DNA of 8,107 bases from CAYVBE01 sp964448935 (GCA_964448935.1 CAYVBE010000188.1:1-8107), one strand, 5' to 3'; numbered from the stretch's first letter, positions 1-5,684 are shown. A program made the numbers and translations. The notes: a model not told the origin generated them from the sequence alone.

Positions 1-27
1 GTCGGACAGGATGAAGACGGCCTTCAT
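1..27 (-). CDS. 5' end of a gene running off the left edge, possibly a sulfatase
   Basis: Only nine codons are visible, reading MKAVFILSD from an ATG whose first base is 27. A GAGGAG ribosome binding site (36-41 on the plus strand, read in reverse) sits 8 bases upstream, which makes the start convincing even though the product is barely visible. A start of the form MKAV-hydrophobic-D is common in sulfatase/alkaline-phosphatase-superfamily proteins of planctomycetes and relatives, where the aspartate is an early metal ligand. That match is from memory of the family and rests on nine residues, so the product call is weak. The gene lies 116 bases beyond the ATP-grasp gene on the same strand and has its own candidate promoter, so it may or may not be co-transcribed with that operon. 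Other possibilities include any enzyme with an N-terminal beta strand. Confidence 0.45.
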
Positions 28-35
28 GGGGGTGG

Positions 36-41
36 CTCCTC
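36..41 (-). promoter_or_regulatory. ribosome binding site GAGGAG
   Basis: GAGGAG on the minus strand lies 8 bases before the ATG at 27-25. It is the main evidence that the nine visible codons belong to a real gene. Confidence 0.55.
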
Positions 42-82
42 ACTTGGGGCAAAGGGGATTCGGAGACGGTCTTGGTCACGCA

Positions 83-111
83 ATCGTAAAAGCTATATCC
101 GCCTCGCGCAA
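83..111 (-). promoter_or_regulatory. candidate sigma70-type promoter for the left-edge gene
   Basis: On the minus strand, TTGCGC (106-111) is followed after exactly 17 bases by TACGAT (83-88). Each box matches the consensus at four of six positions. The predicted start of transcription, near base 76, would give a leader of about 50 bases before the ATG at 27. The fit is weaker than for the other promoters in the window. Confidence 0.35.
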
Positions 112-143
112 GCGCCGCTACGTTGATGGGCACCGCGTCCGAC

Positions 144-1361
144 TCACCGAACAGCGGGCGGCTCAGCCGCCCCCGGCTGAGGCCGTTTCCGTCCGGCGGA
201 GACGAAACCGCCTACAGGCTTCCGGCTGCGGTCTTGGCGTCGCCGGTTGATCCGCTCTACCAGGGCATAGGGATAGGCGAATGCGTTTATGCGTGGATTC
301 ATCTCCGCCATGATCCATTCGAGGTCTCCGGTCTGCGGATGACGGAACTCCACGCAGTTCAGTCCGGCGGGGCCGAGGCCGCCGCTTTCAAGGAACCAGC
401 GGCCCATCCGTCTGGCGCCGTCCAACATCTGGGTGAGAAGCATGGCGCGGGACGGCCAGGCGTTCCCGTCGTACGCCAAGACATCCCGAAACCGTTGGTC
501 CGTGCTCGTGGTGTACTCCACCCGGTGCCCATTCGGATCGGTGCAGAACTGCACATTGGCCGAACACCGGGCCTCGTAGAAGGCATCCACCAGCCACACC
601 TGCTGGCCTGTCCGTTCCGGCATCTCGGCCAGGCGTTGCTCCGTTTCGCTGCCTGCGTCTGCGAAGACCGCCAGGGCGGATCCCCCTGCGCTTTGCGCAC
701 CCCGTACGATGGCCTCACCGGTGTGGTGTAGCACCCGTGCCACGACATCCCTCAACCTGGATATCGCCGGGCCGGCCGTTTCCTTCTCCAACCTTACGAC
801 TTCCCCTGGCGCCATCGGGACGCCGAGGGCCACCGCCGCTTCCCGGACCACGTCTTTGGCGGACATTCGCCGCGCTACGCCGAGGGGGGGCGCATACACA
901 CGGATGGGCACTTGCAGTTCATCTCTAAGCAGGCCGGCCAGCTTGAAGTGCGACTCAGCCGGGAAGAACGCATGGATCAGGATGCGTCCCCTTCCGGTAA
1001 GGGTCTGCCGCAGTCTGGCGAAGAAACCGGGATGGCGTAGCGTGCGCGCCGCCAGGTCCTCAGACTCTTCACCGCTCCCCGGCGGGGGGACGGCCATGAC
1101 GTCTTCGCGCTGCGGTCCTACGCCGAGCTCAGCCAGGTAGTCAAGGTACAACGGCTCGACGGGGTCTCGCACACACACCACGTCGCCCGGCGCTGCCGGC
1201 ACAAGGGCCCGGCCGGCATAGTGCTGCCATCCGGGCAGGGATGATTTAAGCGCGCGACGACCGGGCGGGGTGGCCAGGTCGTGGAAGAACAGGTTGGTTG
1301 CGCCGTGTTCGCACAGCGCGCGGAGGACCGATCCGTCGGTCTGCTCAGCGGCAAAGCTCAA
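144..1361 (-). CDS. ATP-grasp family ligase with pre-ATP-grasp-like N-terminal region
   Basis: This 405-residue protein is probably an ATP-dependent carboxylate-amine (or similar) ligase that works through an acyl-phosphate in the cytoplasm. The N-terminal third (about 1-130) resembles a pre-ATP-grasp domain, including the segment VVCVRDPVEPLYLDYLAELG (61-80). The ATP-grasp fold follows: a glycine-rich strand-turn at about 217-233 (EAIVRGAQSAGGSALAV), an STDQRF segment near 286-291, and a C-terminal metal-binding part with VEF (337-339) and AEMNPRIN (352-359). E338, E353 and N355 are the likely magnesium ligands. The strand that usually carries an ATP-binding lysine has Arg220 instead. The start is TTG at 1361, chosen because AAAAGGA lies 8 bases upstream and no in-frame ATG is nearby. 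It begins 23 bases after the stop of the adenylation gene, so the two form an operon. The last 30 or so residues are basic and proline-rich and probably unstructured. Substrates are unknown. Confidence 0.82.
   Translation of the reverse strand: MSFAAEQTDGSVLRALCEHGATNLFFHDLATPPGRRALKSSLPGWQHYAGRALVPAAPGDVVCVRDPVEPLYLDYLAELGVGPQREDVMAVPPPGSGEESEDLAARTLRHPGFFARLRQTLTGRGRILIHAFFPAESHFKLAGLLRDELQVPIRVYAPPLGVARRMSAKDVVREAAVALGVPMAPGEVVRLEKETAGPAISRLRDVVARVLHHTGEAIVRGAQSAGGSALAVFADAGSETEQRLAEMPERTGQQVWLVDAFYEARCSANVQFCTDPNGHRVEYTTSTDQRFRDVLAYDGNAWPSRAMLLTQMLDGARRMGRWFLESGGLGPAGLNCVEFRHPQTGDLEWIMAEMNPRINAFAYPYALVERINRRRQDRSRKPVGGFVSAGRKRPQPGAAEPPAVR
156..181 (-). other. two overlapping, mutually exclusive hairpins at the 3' end of the ATP-grasp gene
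   Basis: GGGCGGC-TCA-GCCGCCC (156-172) is a perfect 7-base-pair stem with a 3-base loop. CTCAGCCG-CCCC-CGGCTGAG (162-181) is a perfect 8-base-pair stem with a 4-base loop, and the two share bases. They lie in the last codons of the ATP-grasp gene. There is no T-run after them on the minus strand, so a standard intrinsic terminator is not supported. They could mark an mRNA 3' end or be chance in GC-rich DNA. Confidence 0.3.
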
Positions 1362-1369
1362 TGTGCAAG

Positions 1370-1376
1370 TCCTTTT
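1370..1376 (-). promoter_or_regulatory. ribosome binding site AAAAGGA deciding a TTG start
   Basis: AAAAGGA on the minus strand ends 8 bases before TTG at 1361-1359. The codons between this site and the upstream gene's stop include no ATG or GTG in frame, so TTG is the best start of the ATP-grasp gene. Confidence 0.55.
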
Positions 1377-1384
1377 GATGACAG

Positions 1385-2668
1385 TCAGGAGCGGAGCAAA
1401 CGGAACTTCTGTCCCGGCGGCGGGTTGATCTCCGGCACGATCTTCACGCAGAACTCCACCTTCGGGCCGAGTTTTTCGGCGATGGCGCGCTCGAGGGTGC
1501 GCACCGCACCCGATTCGGGCTCTCGCAGGGGCGATAGCTCCAGCGAAATGCGGTCCTCTCTTTCCTGTGTGAAACGGTAGCGCTTGATCCAGTTCGGACC
1601 GTAAACCAGGTCCTCGGCCAGCCGGTAGGGATGTAGCCTTCCGCCCTCGGGCAAACGCAGATAGTCGAGCGTTCTGCCCTCGACCGCCCTGATCGTCCCG
1701 AAGGGCGCACCGCAGGCACAGAGCGGCAACCCCTGGGTCACCACATCGGCCAGCCGGTAACGGATGAAGGGCATTGCGTAGCCCAGCAGGTATGTGGCCA
1801 CCAGCTCGCCCGGCTCACCCGGTTCCGCGCGGCGGCCGTCCTTCAGTACCTCCACGATCAGGGCGTCGTCGCAGGTGTGCATCTCTCCGGTTACGGGGCA
1901 ATCCCAGGCGATCAGGTTCAGCTCGTGACTGCCGTATGTCTGGTATAACGGCGCTCGGAACACGGCTTCTACGACCCGTTTCATCCCGGGCGTCAGCGTC
2001 TCACTGCCGGTTCCGATGAACTGCGGGCGGATGTATCTCCGATGTCTCTGACTCGCCCGCTCCGCCATCCGTAGCAGTACGCTGGGAATGGCATCGAAAG
2101 TGCGCGGTCGGATCGCGCTCATCTCTTCCAGTATCTGTGCTACCGGCATATCCGCGGGTATGATATGGCGCCTCGAAAGACCCAGAAAGCGCATCACCGC
2201 TTCATGCACAGTTCTCCGGCCCCGCTCACGGTGGCCGGTGTATCGCACGGAAACATGTCGGCATCCGGTCCGTCCTCCCCAGTTCCGGTAGGCGCGCAGC
2301 CAGTACCCGAAGGTCAAGCAACCCTCCCGGGGCGTGCGGCGGATGGTGAAAGGCTCGGCGGTTGCGCCCCCGGTGCGCACTTTGGGCAAGCTTTGCGGGT
2401 CCAGTCCCCGAGCGACCGTATCCGCCGGGCCGGCCCTGCGCAGGTCCTCCTTGCTTGTTATGGGCACGGCGGGGAGGTCTTCGGCCCGGCGGATCGAACG
2501 GGGGTCCAGGCCGTTTCTATCGAACAGATGCCTGTAATAAGGGACGTTCCGGTACGCATGTCGTATCAGCCTTTGCAGTGCCCGGTCTCGCGCCGCCAAG
2601 AGTTTTTCCCGGCTGGACGGGCTCCGGGCGGTCAGAGCCCGCAGAGACAGAAAGATGTCCGGCCCCAT
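1385..2668 (-). CDS. PaaK/CapK-family adenylate-forming enzyme (phenylacetate-CoA ligase-like)
   Basis: This 427-residue protein belongs to the ANL (adenylate-forming) enzymes, closest in layout to phenylacetate-CoA ligase and capsule-type CapK proteins. Such enzymes activate a carboxylic acid as an acyl-AMP in the cytoplasm and often pass it to a thiol or amine. Visible landmarks are the N-terminal helices with HAYRNVPYYRHLF (37-49); the phosphate loop TGGATAEPF (99-107), which departs from the usual SGSTGxP; TYGSHE (244-249), the adenine/acid pocket motif; RYRLAD (303-308), whose Asp308 would bind the ribose; CACG (317-320); GRTLD (331-335); and a C-terminal GQKFR (419-423) with a candidate catalytic lysine at 421. 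The ATG at 2668 was preferred over a longer reading to 2725 because GAGGA lies 5 bases upstream and the longer start overlaps the promoter's -10 box. It is the first gene of an operon with the ATP-grasp ligase. The true acid substrate cannot be told from sequence. Confidence 0.88.
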   Translation of the reverse strand: MGPDIFLSLRALTARSPSSREKLLAARDRALQRLIRHAYRNVPYYRHLFDRNGLDPRSIRRAEDLPAVPITSKEDLRRAGPADTVARGLDPQSLPKVRTGGATAEPFTIRRTPREGCLTFGYWLRAYRNWGGRTGCRHVSVRYTGHRERGRRTVHEAVMRFLGLSRRHIIPADMPVAQILEEMSAIRPRTFDAIPSVLLRMAERASQRHRRYIRPQFIGTGSETLTPGMKRVVEAVFRAPLYQTYGSHELNLIAWDCPVTGEMHTCDDALIVEVLKDGRRAEPGEPGELVATYLLGYAMPFIRYRLADVVTQGLPLCACGAPFGTIRAVEGRTLDYLRLPEGGRLHPYRLAEDLVYGPNWIKRYRFTQEREDRISLELSPLREPESGAVRTLERAIAEKLGPKVEFCVKIVPEINPPPGQKFRLLRS

Positions 2669-2673
2669 GTCTG

Positions 2674-2678
2674 TCCTC
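2674..2678 (-). promoter_or_regulatory. ribosome binding site GAGGA
   Basis: GAGGA on the minus strand lies 5 bases before ATG at 2668-2666. It supports the shorter start of the PaaK-like gene. Confidence 0.6.
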
Positions 2679-2724
2679 GATGCAATAGGGCAGAGACTGG
2701 CCACGGATGATGCGCGCGCGAGCA

Positions 2725-2753
2725 ATTGTAGGTAGTCCCCGGCCTCTGGTCAA
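2725..2753 (-). promoter_or_regulatory. strong sigma70-type promoter of the adenylation/ATP-grasp operon
   Basis: On the minus strand, TTGACC (2748-2753) and TACAAT (2725-2730) are separated by exactly 17 bases. Each box has five of six consensus bases. Transcription would begin near 2718, giving a leader of about 50 bases before ATG at 2668. The position explains why the reading frame upstream of 2668 is not used. Confidence 0.7.
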
Positions 2754-2764
2754 CCGCGACTGGC

Positions 2765-2779
2765 AAGACAGCCGGTCTT
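2765..2779. promoter_or_regulatory. short inverted repeat between the divergent promoters, possible operator
   Basis: AAGAC-AGCCG-GTCTT is a 5+5 inverted repeat with a 5-base centre. It lies 12 bases beyond the -35 box of the minus-strand promoter, between the two divergent promoters. Its position would suit a regulator site, but repeats this short arise often by chance. Confidence 0.2.
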
Positions 2780-2826
2780 CGGCAAGGAACGGGCTCTCTC
2801 GCCTTTTCTATCGTCGAATTCCATAT

Positions 2827-2856
2827 TTGACATGCCCGGACATCCCCCGGTACAGT
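2827..2856 (+). promoter_or_regulatory. sigma70-type promoter of the interrupted membrane-protein gene
   Basis: A perfect TTGACA (2827-2832) is followed after 18 bases by TACAGT (2851-2856), which matches four of six -10 positions. Transcription would start near 2863, about 54 bases before the ATG at 2917. It is divergent from the promoter at 2725-2753; the two -35 boxes are about 73 bases apart. Confidence 0.6.
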
Positions 2857-2904
2857 GGCGCTGCAGGGGCGTATGCGGTACCGATGAGGATTGACCGGGA
2901 TCGG

Positions 2905-2909
2905 CAGGA
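2905..2909 (+). promoter_or_regulatory. ribosome binding site CAGGA
   Basis: CAGGA lies 7 bases before ATG 2917. No comparable site precedes ATG 2884, so 2917 is the preferred start. Confidence 0.45.
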
Positions 2910-2916
2910 TGGCAGC

Positions 2917-3477
2917 ATGAGCGGGGAGCGCAACTGGCTGCGGGAGTGGTGGTTCGTGTGGCTGTCGCTGGCGCTGATGGCATTGCTGGCGGCGGCGTAC
3001 GGCGGCTACCGGGCCATGCTGCGGCATAAGGTGAAGGAACGCCTGCAGGCTTTTGCCGATGCCGGGTATCCGACCACACTGGAGGAGTTGGACGAGTGGT
3101 ACGAAGAACCCCCGCCCGGCCAGAACGCGGCGGACATCTACCTGGAGGCGTTCCGCCACCTCGTCGAGCCGACCGAGGAGGAAAAGTCGAAGCTCCCGTG
3201 GGTGGGAGATGCCGAGTGGCCCGAACCGGGCCAACCCCTGCCGCCGAAGATGAAGTCCACCATCGAGAATTATCTCGATGCCAACCGTGAGGCAATTCGG
3301 CTGCTGCACGAAGGTGCTAAGCTGGAGCGCTGCCGCTACCCGACGGACCTGACGGAAGGCATTGCGGCCAAACTTCCACCCCTGGGGAAGATAAGAGCGA
3401 GTGCACGGTTGTTGATTCTGACCGTCTGGCAGGAGACGCGCGACGGCAAAGCCGACGCGGCGGCCGGGACACTCTAG
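2917..3477 (+). CDS. N-terminal half of the interrupted gene (membrane helix plus helical region)
   Basis: If the TAG is obeyed, this makes a 186-residue product with a tryptophan-rich N-terminus (WLREWWFVW), one membrane helix and a charged helical region that stops before the conserved-looking C-terminal part. RLQAFADAGYPTTLEELDEWY (about 43-63) lies just after the membrane helix and should be outside the cytoplasm or on the opposite face, depending on topology. Such a fragment would probably not be a full functional protein. Confidence 0.55.
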   Translation: MSGERNWLREWWFVWLSLALMALLAAAYGGYRAMLRHKVKERLQAFADAGYPTTLEELDEWYEEPPPGQNAADIYLEAFRHLVEPTEEEKSKLPWVGDAEWPEPGQPLPPKMKSTIENYLDANREAIRLLHEGAKLERCRYPTDLTEGIAAKLPPLGKIRASARLLILTVWQETRDGKADAAAGTL

Positions 3478-3546
3478 GCCGCCTTTAGCCTGGCCACCTC
3501 GCTGGTCGAGGTCCCGGACACATTAAGCCAGATCGTCCGTAGGGCG

Positions 3547-4260
3547 GTGCAGAATATCGCGGTGGATGGCCTGGAGCATGTGCTCAACGATGCCGTGGTT
3601 CCGGGTTCCCGTCTGATCAGATTACAGTCCTTGCTCCGGGAGTCCGCTTCGCGGACACAGACCCTGGAAAGATGTCTCGTCGGAGAAACGCTGGCGATGT
3701 TCTATGCGATCAGGAGTCCTGGCGAGATAAGGCCGGGGCAACTTGCATGGGCTATGCGGATCAAGAAGGCCGCCGCTCTGATGGAAACGGATGCAGTTTA
3801 CTATCTGGATGTGATGGGACAGTATCTCGCCGCGCAACAGGAGCCCCTTCCACGTCGTATCGAGATATGTCGCCGTGTGGACTCGAGGGTGGAGAAAGCG
3901 TTCGAGCACCGCTTCTGGAGGTTGATTCATTGTTTCTCGGCAGCAACACTGCCCACCGGGGTGCAGTACATGGTGCTCAGGGAAGCAGAGACCACGGCCC
4001 GCCTGCGTCTCGGGCTCGCGGCCCTGGCCATCGAGCGGTTTCGGATAGATAAGGGACGATTGCCGGCGAACCTTTTGGCGCTGGTTCCCACGTATATAGA
4101 CGAGGTCACGGCCGACCCGTTCGACGGGCAGCCGCTGCGCTACAGGGTCGAGCCGCCCGGTTACCTGCTCTACAGCATCGGTCGGAACGAGGCCGACGAC
4201 GGCGGGACGGAGACCGGGGACGAGGAGACGGGCGACATCGTCTTCCGCGTGAGGCGGTAG
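3547..4260 (+). CDS. C-terminal half of the interrupted gene
   Basis: Downstream of the TAG the same frame continues without a stop to 4260. The first usable start is GTG at 3547, giving 237 residues, but only a weak purine stretch precedes it and the family-like sequence clearly begins earlier, directly after the stop at 3478. Independent translation is therefore doubtful. This half carries the recognisable tail: a small-residue helix ending in IERFRIDKGRLP, then DPFDGQPLRYRV, LLYSIG and DDGG. Confidence 0.5.
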   Translation: MQNIAVDGLEHVLNDAVVPGSRLIRLQSLLRESASRTQTLERCLVGETLAMFYAIRSPGEIRPGQLAWAMRIKKAAALMETDAVYYLDVMGQYLAAQQEPLPRRIEICRRVDSRVEKAFEHRFWRLIHCFSAATLPTGVQYMVLREAETTARLRLGLAALAIERFRIDKGRLPANLLALVPTYIDEVTADPFDGQPLRYRVEPPGYLLYSIGRNEADDGGTETGDEETGDIVFRVRR

Positions 4261-4270
4261 GCCGCCCGAC

Positions 4271-4299
4271 TTGCCAGGGGCGGGGCGGCTCCCTACAAT
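4271..4299 (+). promoter_or_regulatory. strong sigma70-type promoter of the MoxR operon
   Basis: TTGCCA (4271-4276) and TACAAT (4294-4299) are separated by exactly 17 bases, and each matches five of six consensus positions. Transcription would start near 4306, only about 11 bases before the ATG at 4317. The spacer is very GC-rich. It begins only 10 bases after the stop of the preceding gene, so the MoxR operon has its own start while read-through from upstream remains possible. Confidence 0.68.
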
Positions 4300-4316
4300 C
4301 TACGCGGGCAAAAGCT

Positions 4317-5681
4317 ATGAAAAACGAAACGCCACAGTATGAACACCTCTCGCGGATCGAACGCCAGAGCAGGCGGTACCGCTTCGTCCAGTCGGCGGCG
4401 CGCTTTTTCAACCGGTTCGTGCGGCTGGCGGCACCCGGCGTCGTGGCCATCCTGACGGCAATCTTTCTGTCACGCGTTCTGTGGACGCCCTTTTTCCATG
4501 CGATCTACGCGCTGCCGGTCTGGCTGATCGGAGTGGCGGGGTACCTGGCCCACGAGCGCGAACTCTGGGCCGTGCCGCGGGGGCGGGCGGATGCGCTGGC
4601 AGACGTGGCCAGTGGGAACCGTGGGCTCTACATGTCGCTGCGCGAGGCGGGGGGCACGGACTGGAACCCTCGGGTGACCGGCGGCGACGTGCGGCTGAGG
4701 GGCCGCTTCCCGGTCCGCGCGACGGCGTGCGCGGCGCTGCTCACGGCGCTGCTGGTGGCCGTGCTTCTGATGCCCGACCTGCGGGCCGAGGAGGACCGCG
4801 GGCCGAAGGCGCGGACGCCCGTCGAGGAACTGGCGGCCGTGGTGGAGGAACTGAAGCAGAACGACCTGGCCGAGGAGGAATACCTGGAGGACGCCCGCGA
4901 CCTGGTCCGCCGCCTGCAGGAGCAGGAGACGCGCGCCCTGAAGCCGGAGGACTGGCAGTCCCTGGACCGCGCACGGGAGGAACTGAAACGCCAGGCCGCC
5001 GAGTCCTACAGCCGGGTCGAGCAGCAGGCCGAGGAGATCGAGGCCCTGCAGCGGGAACTGGAGGCGAAGGGCACCCTCACCCCGGAGCAGGCCCGGCAGG
5101 CGTCCGAACTGCTGCAAGGGTTGAAAGCGGGGGACCTGAAAGAGCTGAACGCGCGCCTGCAGGACGGAAAGCCAATCTCCCCGGAGATGTTGAAGAACCT
5201 GCGGCAGGCCTGCAAGAGCGGACAGTGCCGCTTCAGTGAGAAACAGTTGGAAGCGCTGAAATGCCTGCTGGAAGAGGCAAAGCTGAAGCAGGGCCAGGAC
5301 AAGGGCGCCTGCAAGGAATGCCTGGCGGCGCTCGGCTTCAGCGAGGAGGAACTGGCCGCGCTCTGTCAGGGCACCCTCCCCGGTCGCGGCGGCGTCACAC
5401 GCGGCCCGGGTTCCGCCCCCATCCTGCACGCCGGTAACACCGATCCCGAGATGGGCGAGTTCAAAGCCAGGACCTTCAGCGCGGACGCCGGCGACCCGTC
5501 CGTCGGCATGGGATACACGGTGGCGCCGCCCGACGCCGAGGACGAGGAGCCCGTGCCCGGCGTGCCCGGGGAGGTACGGCAGTTCGGGCCCGGCAACGAG
5601 CGCATCACCTGGCACTCGCGCCTGCTGCCGCGTCACAACGAGGTCCTGCGCAACTACTTCGCATCCGAAGACGGAGAATGA
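4317..5681 (+). CDS. membrane-anchored coiled-coil protein with a six-cysteine segment, MoxR-associated
   Basis: I do not recognise a named family for this 454-residue protein. It starts with a basic amphipathic stretch, has two membrane helices (about 36-53 and 57-77), a short loop and a third membrane helix (about 134-152). A long charged coiled coil follows (about 168-325), rich in Glu, Lys, Gln and Leu. Within and after it are six cysteines: C299, C304, C316, C332, C335 and C350, in CX4C and CX2C spacings. The rest is a Gly/Pro/acidic linker and a conserved-looking end, WHSRLLPRHNEVLRNYF (432-448), of the kind seen at the ends of large membrane proteins encoded beside MoxR genes (reminiscent of DUF4175-like proteins; inference). 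The paired hydrophobic hairpin plus coiled coil suggests a scaffold or a partner of the MoxR ATPase encoded 3 bases downstream. No clear ribosome binding site precedes ATG 4317, and the predicted leader is very short. Confidence 0.8.
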   Translation: MKNETPQYEHLSRIERQSRRYRFVQSAARFFNRFVRLAAPGVVAILTAIFLSRVLWTPFFHAIYALPVWLIGVAGYLAHERELWAVPRGRADALADVASGNRGLYMSLREAGGTDWNPRVTGGDVRLRGRFPVRATACAALLTALLVAVLLMPDLRAEEDRGPKARTPVEELAAVVEELKQNDLAEEEYLEDARDLVRRLQEQETRALKPEDWQSLDRAREELKRQAAESYSRVEQQAEEIEALQRELEAKGTLTPEQARQASELLQGLKAGDLKELNARLQDGKPISPEMLKNLRQACKSGQCRFSEKQLEALKCLLEEAKLKQGQDKGACKECLAALGFSEEELAALCQGTLPGRGGVTRGPGSAPILHAGNTDPEMGEFKARTFSADAGDPSVGMGYTVAPPDAEDEEPVPGVPGEVRQFGPGNERITWHSRLLPRHNEVLRNYFASEDGE

Positions 5682-5684
5682 GGT

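Larger units (their letters stand above)
2917..4260 (+). pseudogene. membrane-anchored protein of unknown function, interrupted by one in-frame TAG
   Basis: Read as one gene, this is 447 codons with a single internal TAG at 3475-3477 (codon 187). The frame is open for 186 codons before it and 260 after it. The protein has a short basic N-terminus, one membrane helix (about 11-29), a long helix-rich middle, and a C-terminal part with DPFDG (400-404), LRYRV, LLYSIG, an acidic DDGG stretch and a final DIVFRVRR. Similar tails (small-residue helix, then DPFDG-PLRYR, YSxG, DDGG) are familiar to me from uncharacterised planctomycete proteins and loosely recall the C-terminus of type II secretion pseudopilins. 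No function is assigned. The sequence around the stop, TRDGKADAAAGTL then AAFSLATSLVEVPD, reads as a continuous helix, so the TAG most likely replaced a sense codon such as CAG. Alternatives are a sequencing error or suppression. The ATG at 2917 was chosen for CAGGA 7 bases upstream; ATG at 2884 is possible. Confidence 0.72.

Noticed and set aside
123..731. 202-codon plus-strand frame opposite the ATP-grasp gene
   Set aside because: Antisense to a gene with clear ATP-grasp motifs; its composition is that of a shadow frame.
2165..2710. 181-codon plus-strand frame opposite the PaaK-like gene
   Set aside because: Antisense to a gene with clear adenylate-forming motifs; no recognisable features.
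2669..2725. Longer start (TTG at 2725) for the PaaK-like gene
   Set aside because: It overlaps the -10 box of the operon's promoter, while ATG 2668 has GAGGA at the right distance.
2707..2916. Upstream extension of the interrupted gene to ATG 2707
   Set aside because: This start lies before the predicted promoter at 2827-2856, has no ribosome binding site, and adds residues that do not look like protein; 2917 is preferred.
2632..3309. 225-codon minus-strand frame across the divergent promoter region
   Set aside because: It crosses both promoters and is antisense to the membrane-anchor gene; no family resemblance or ribosome binding site.
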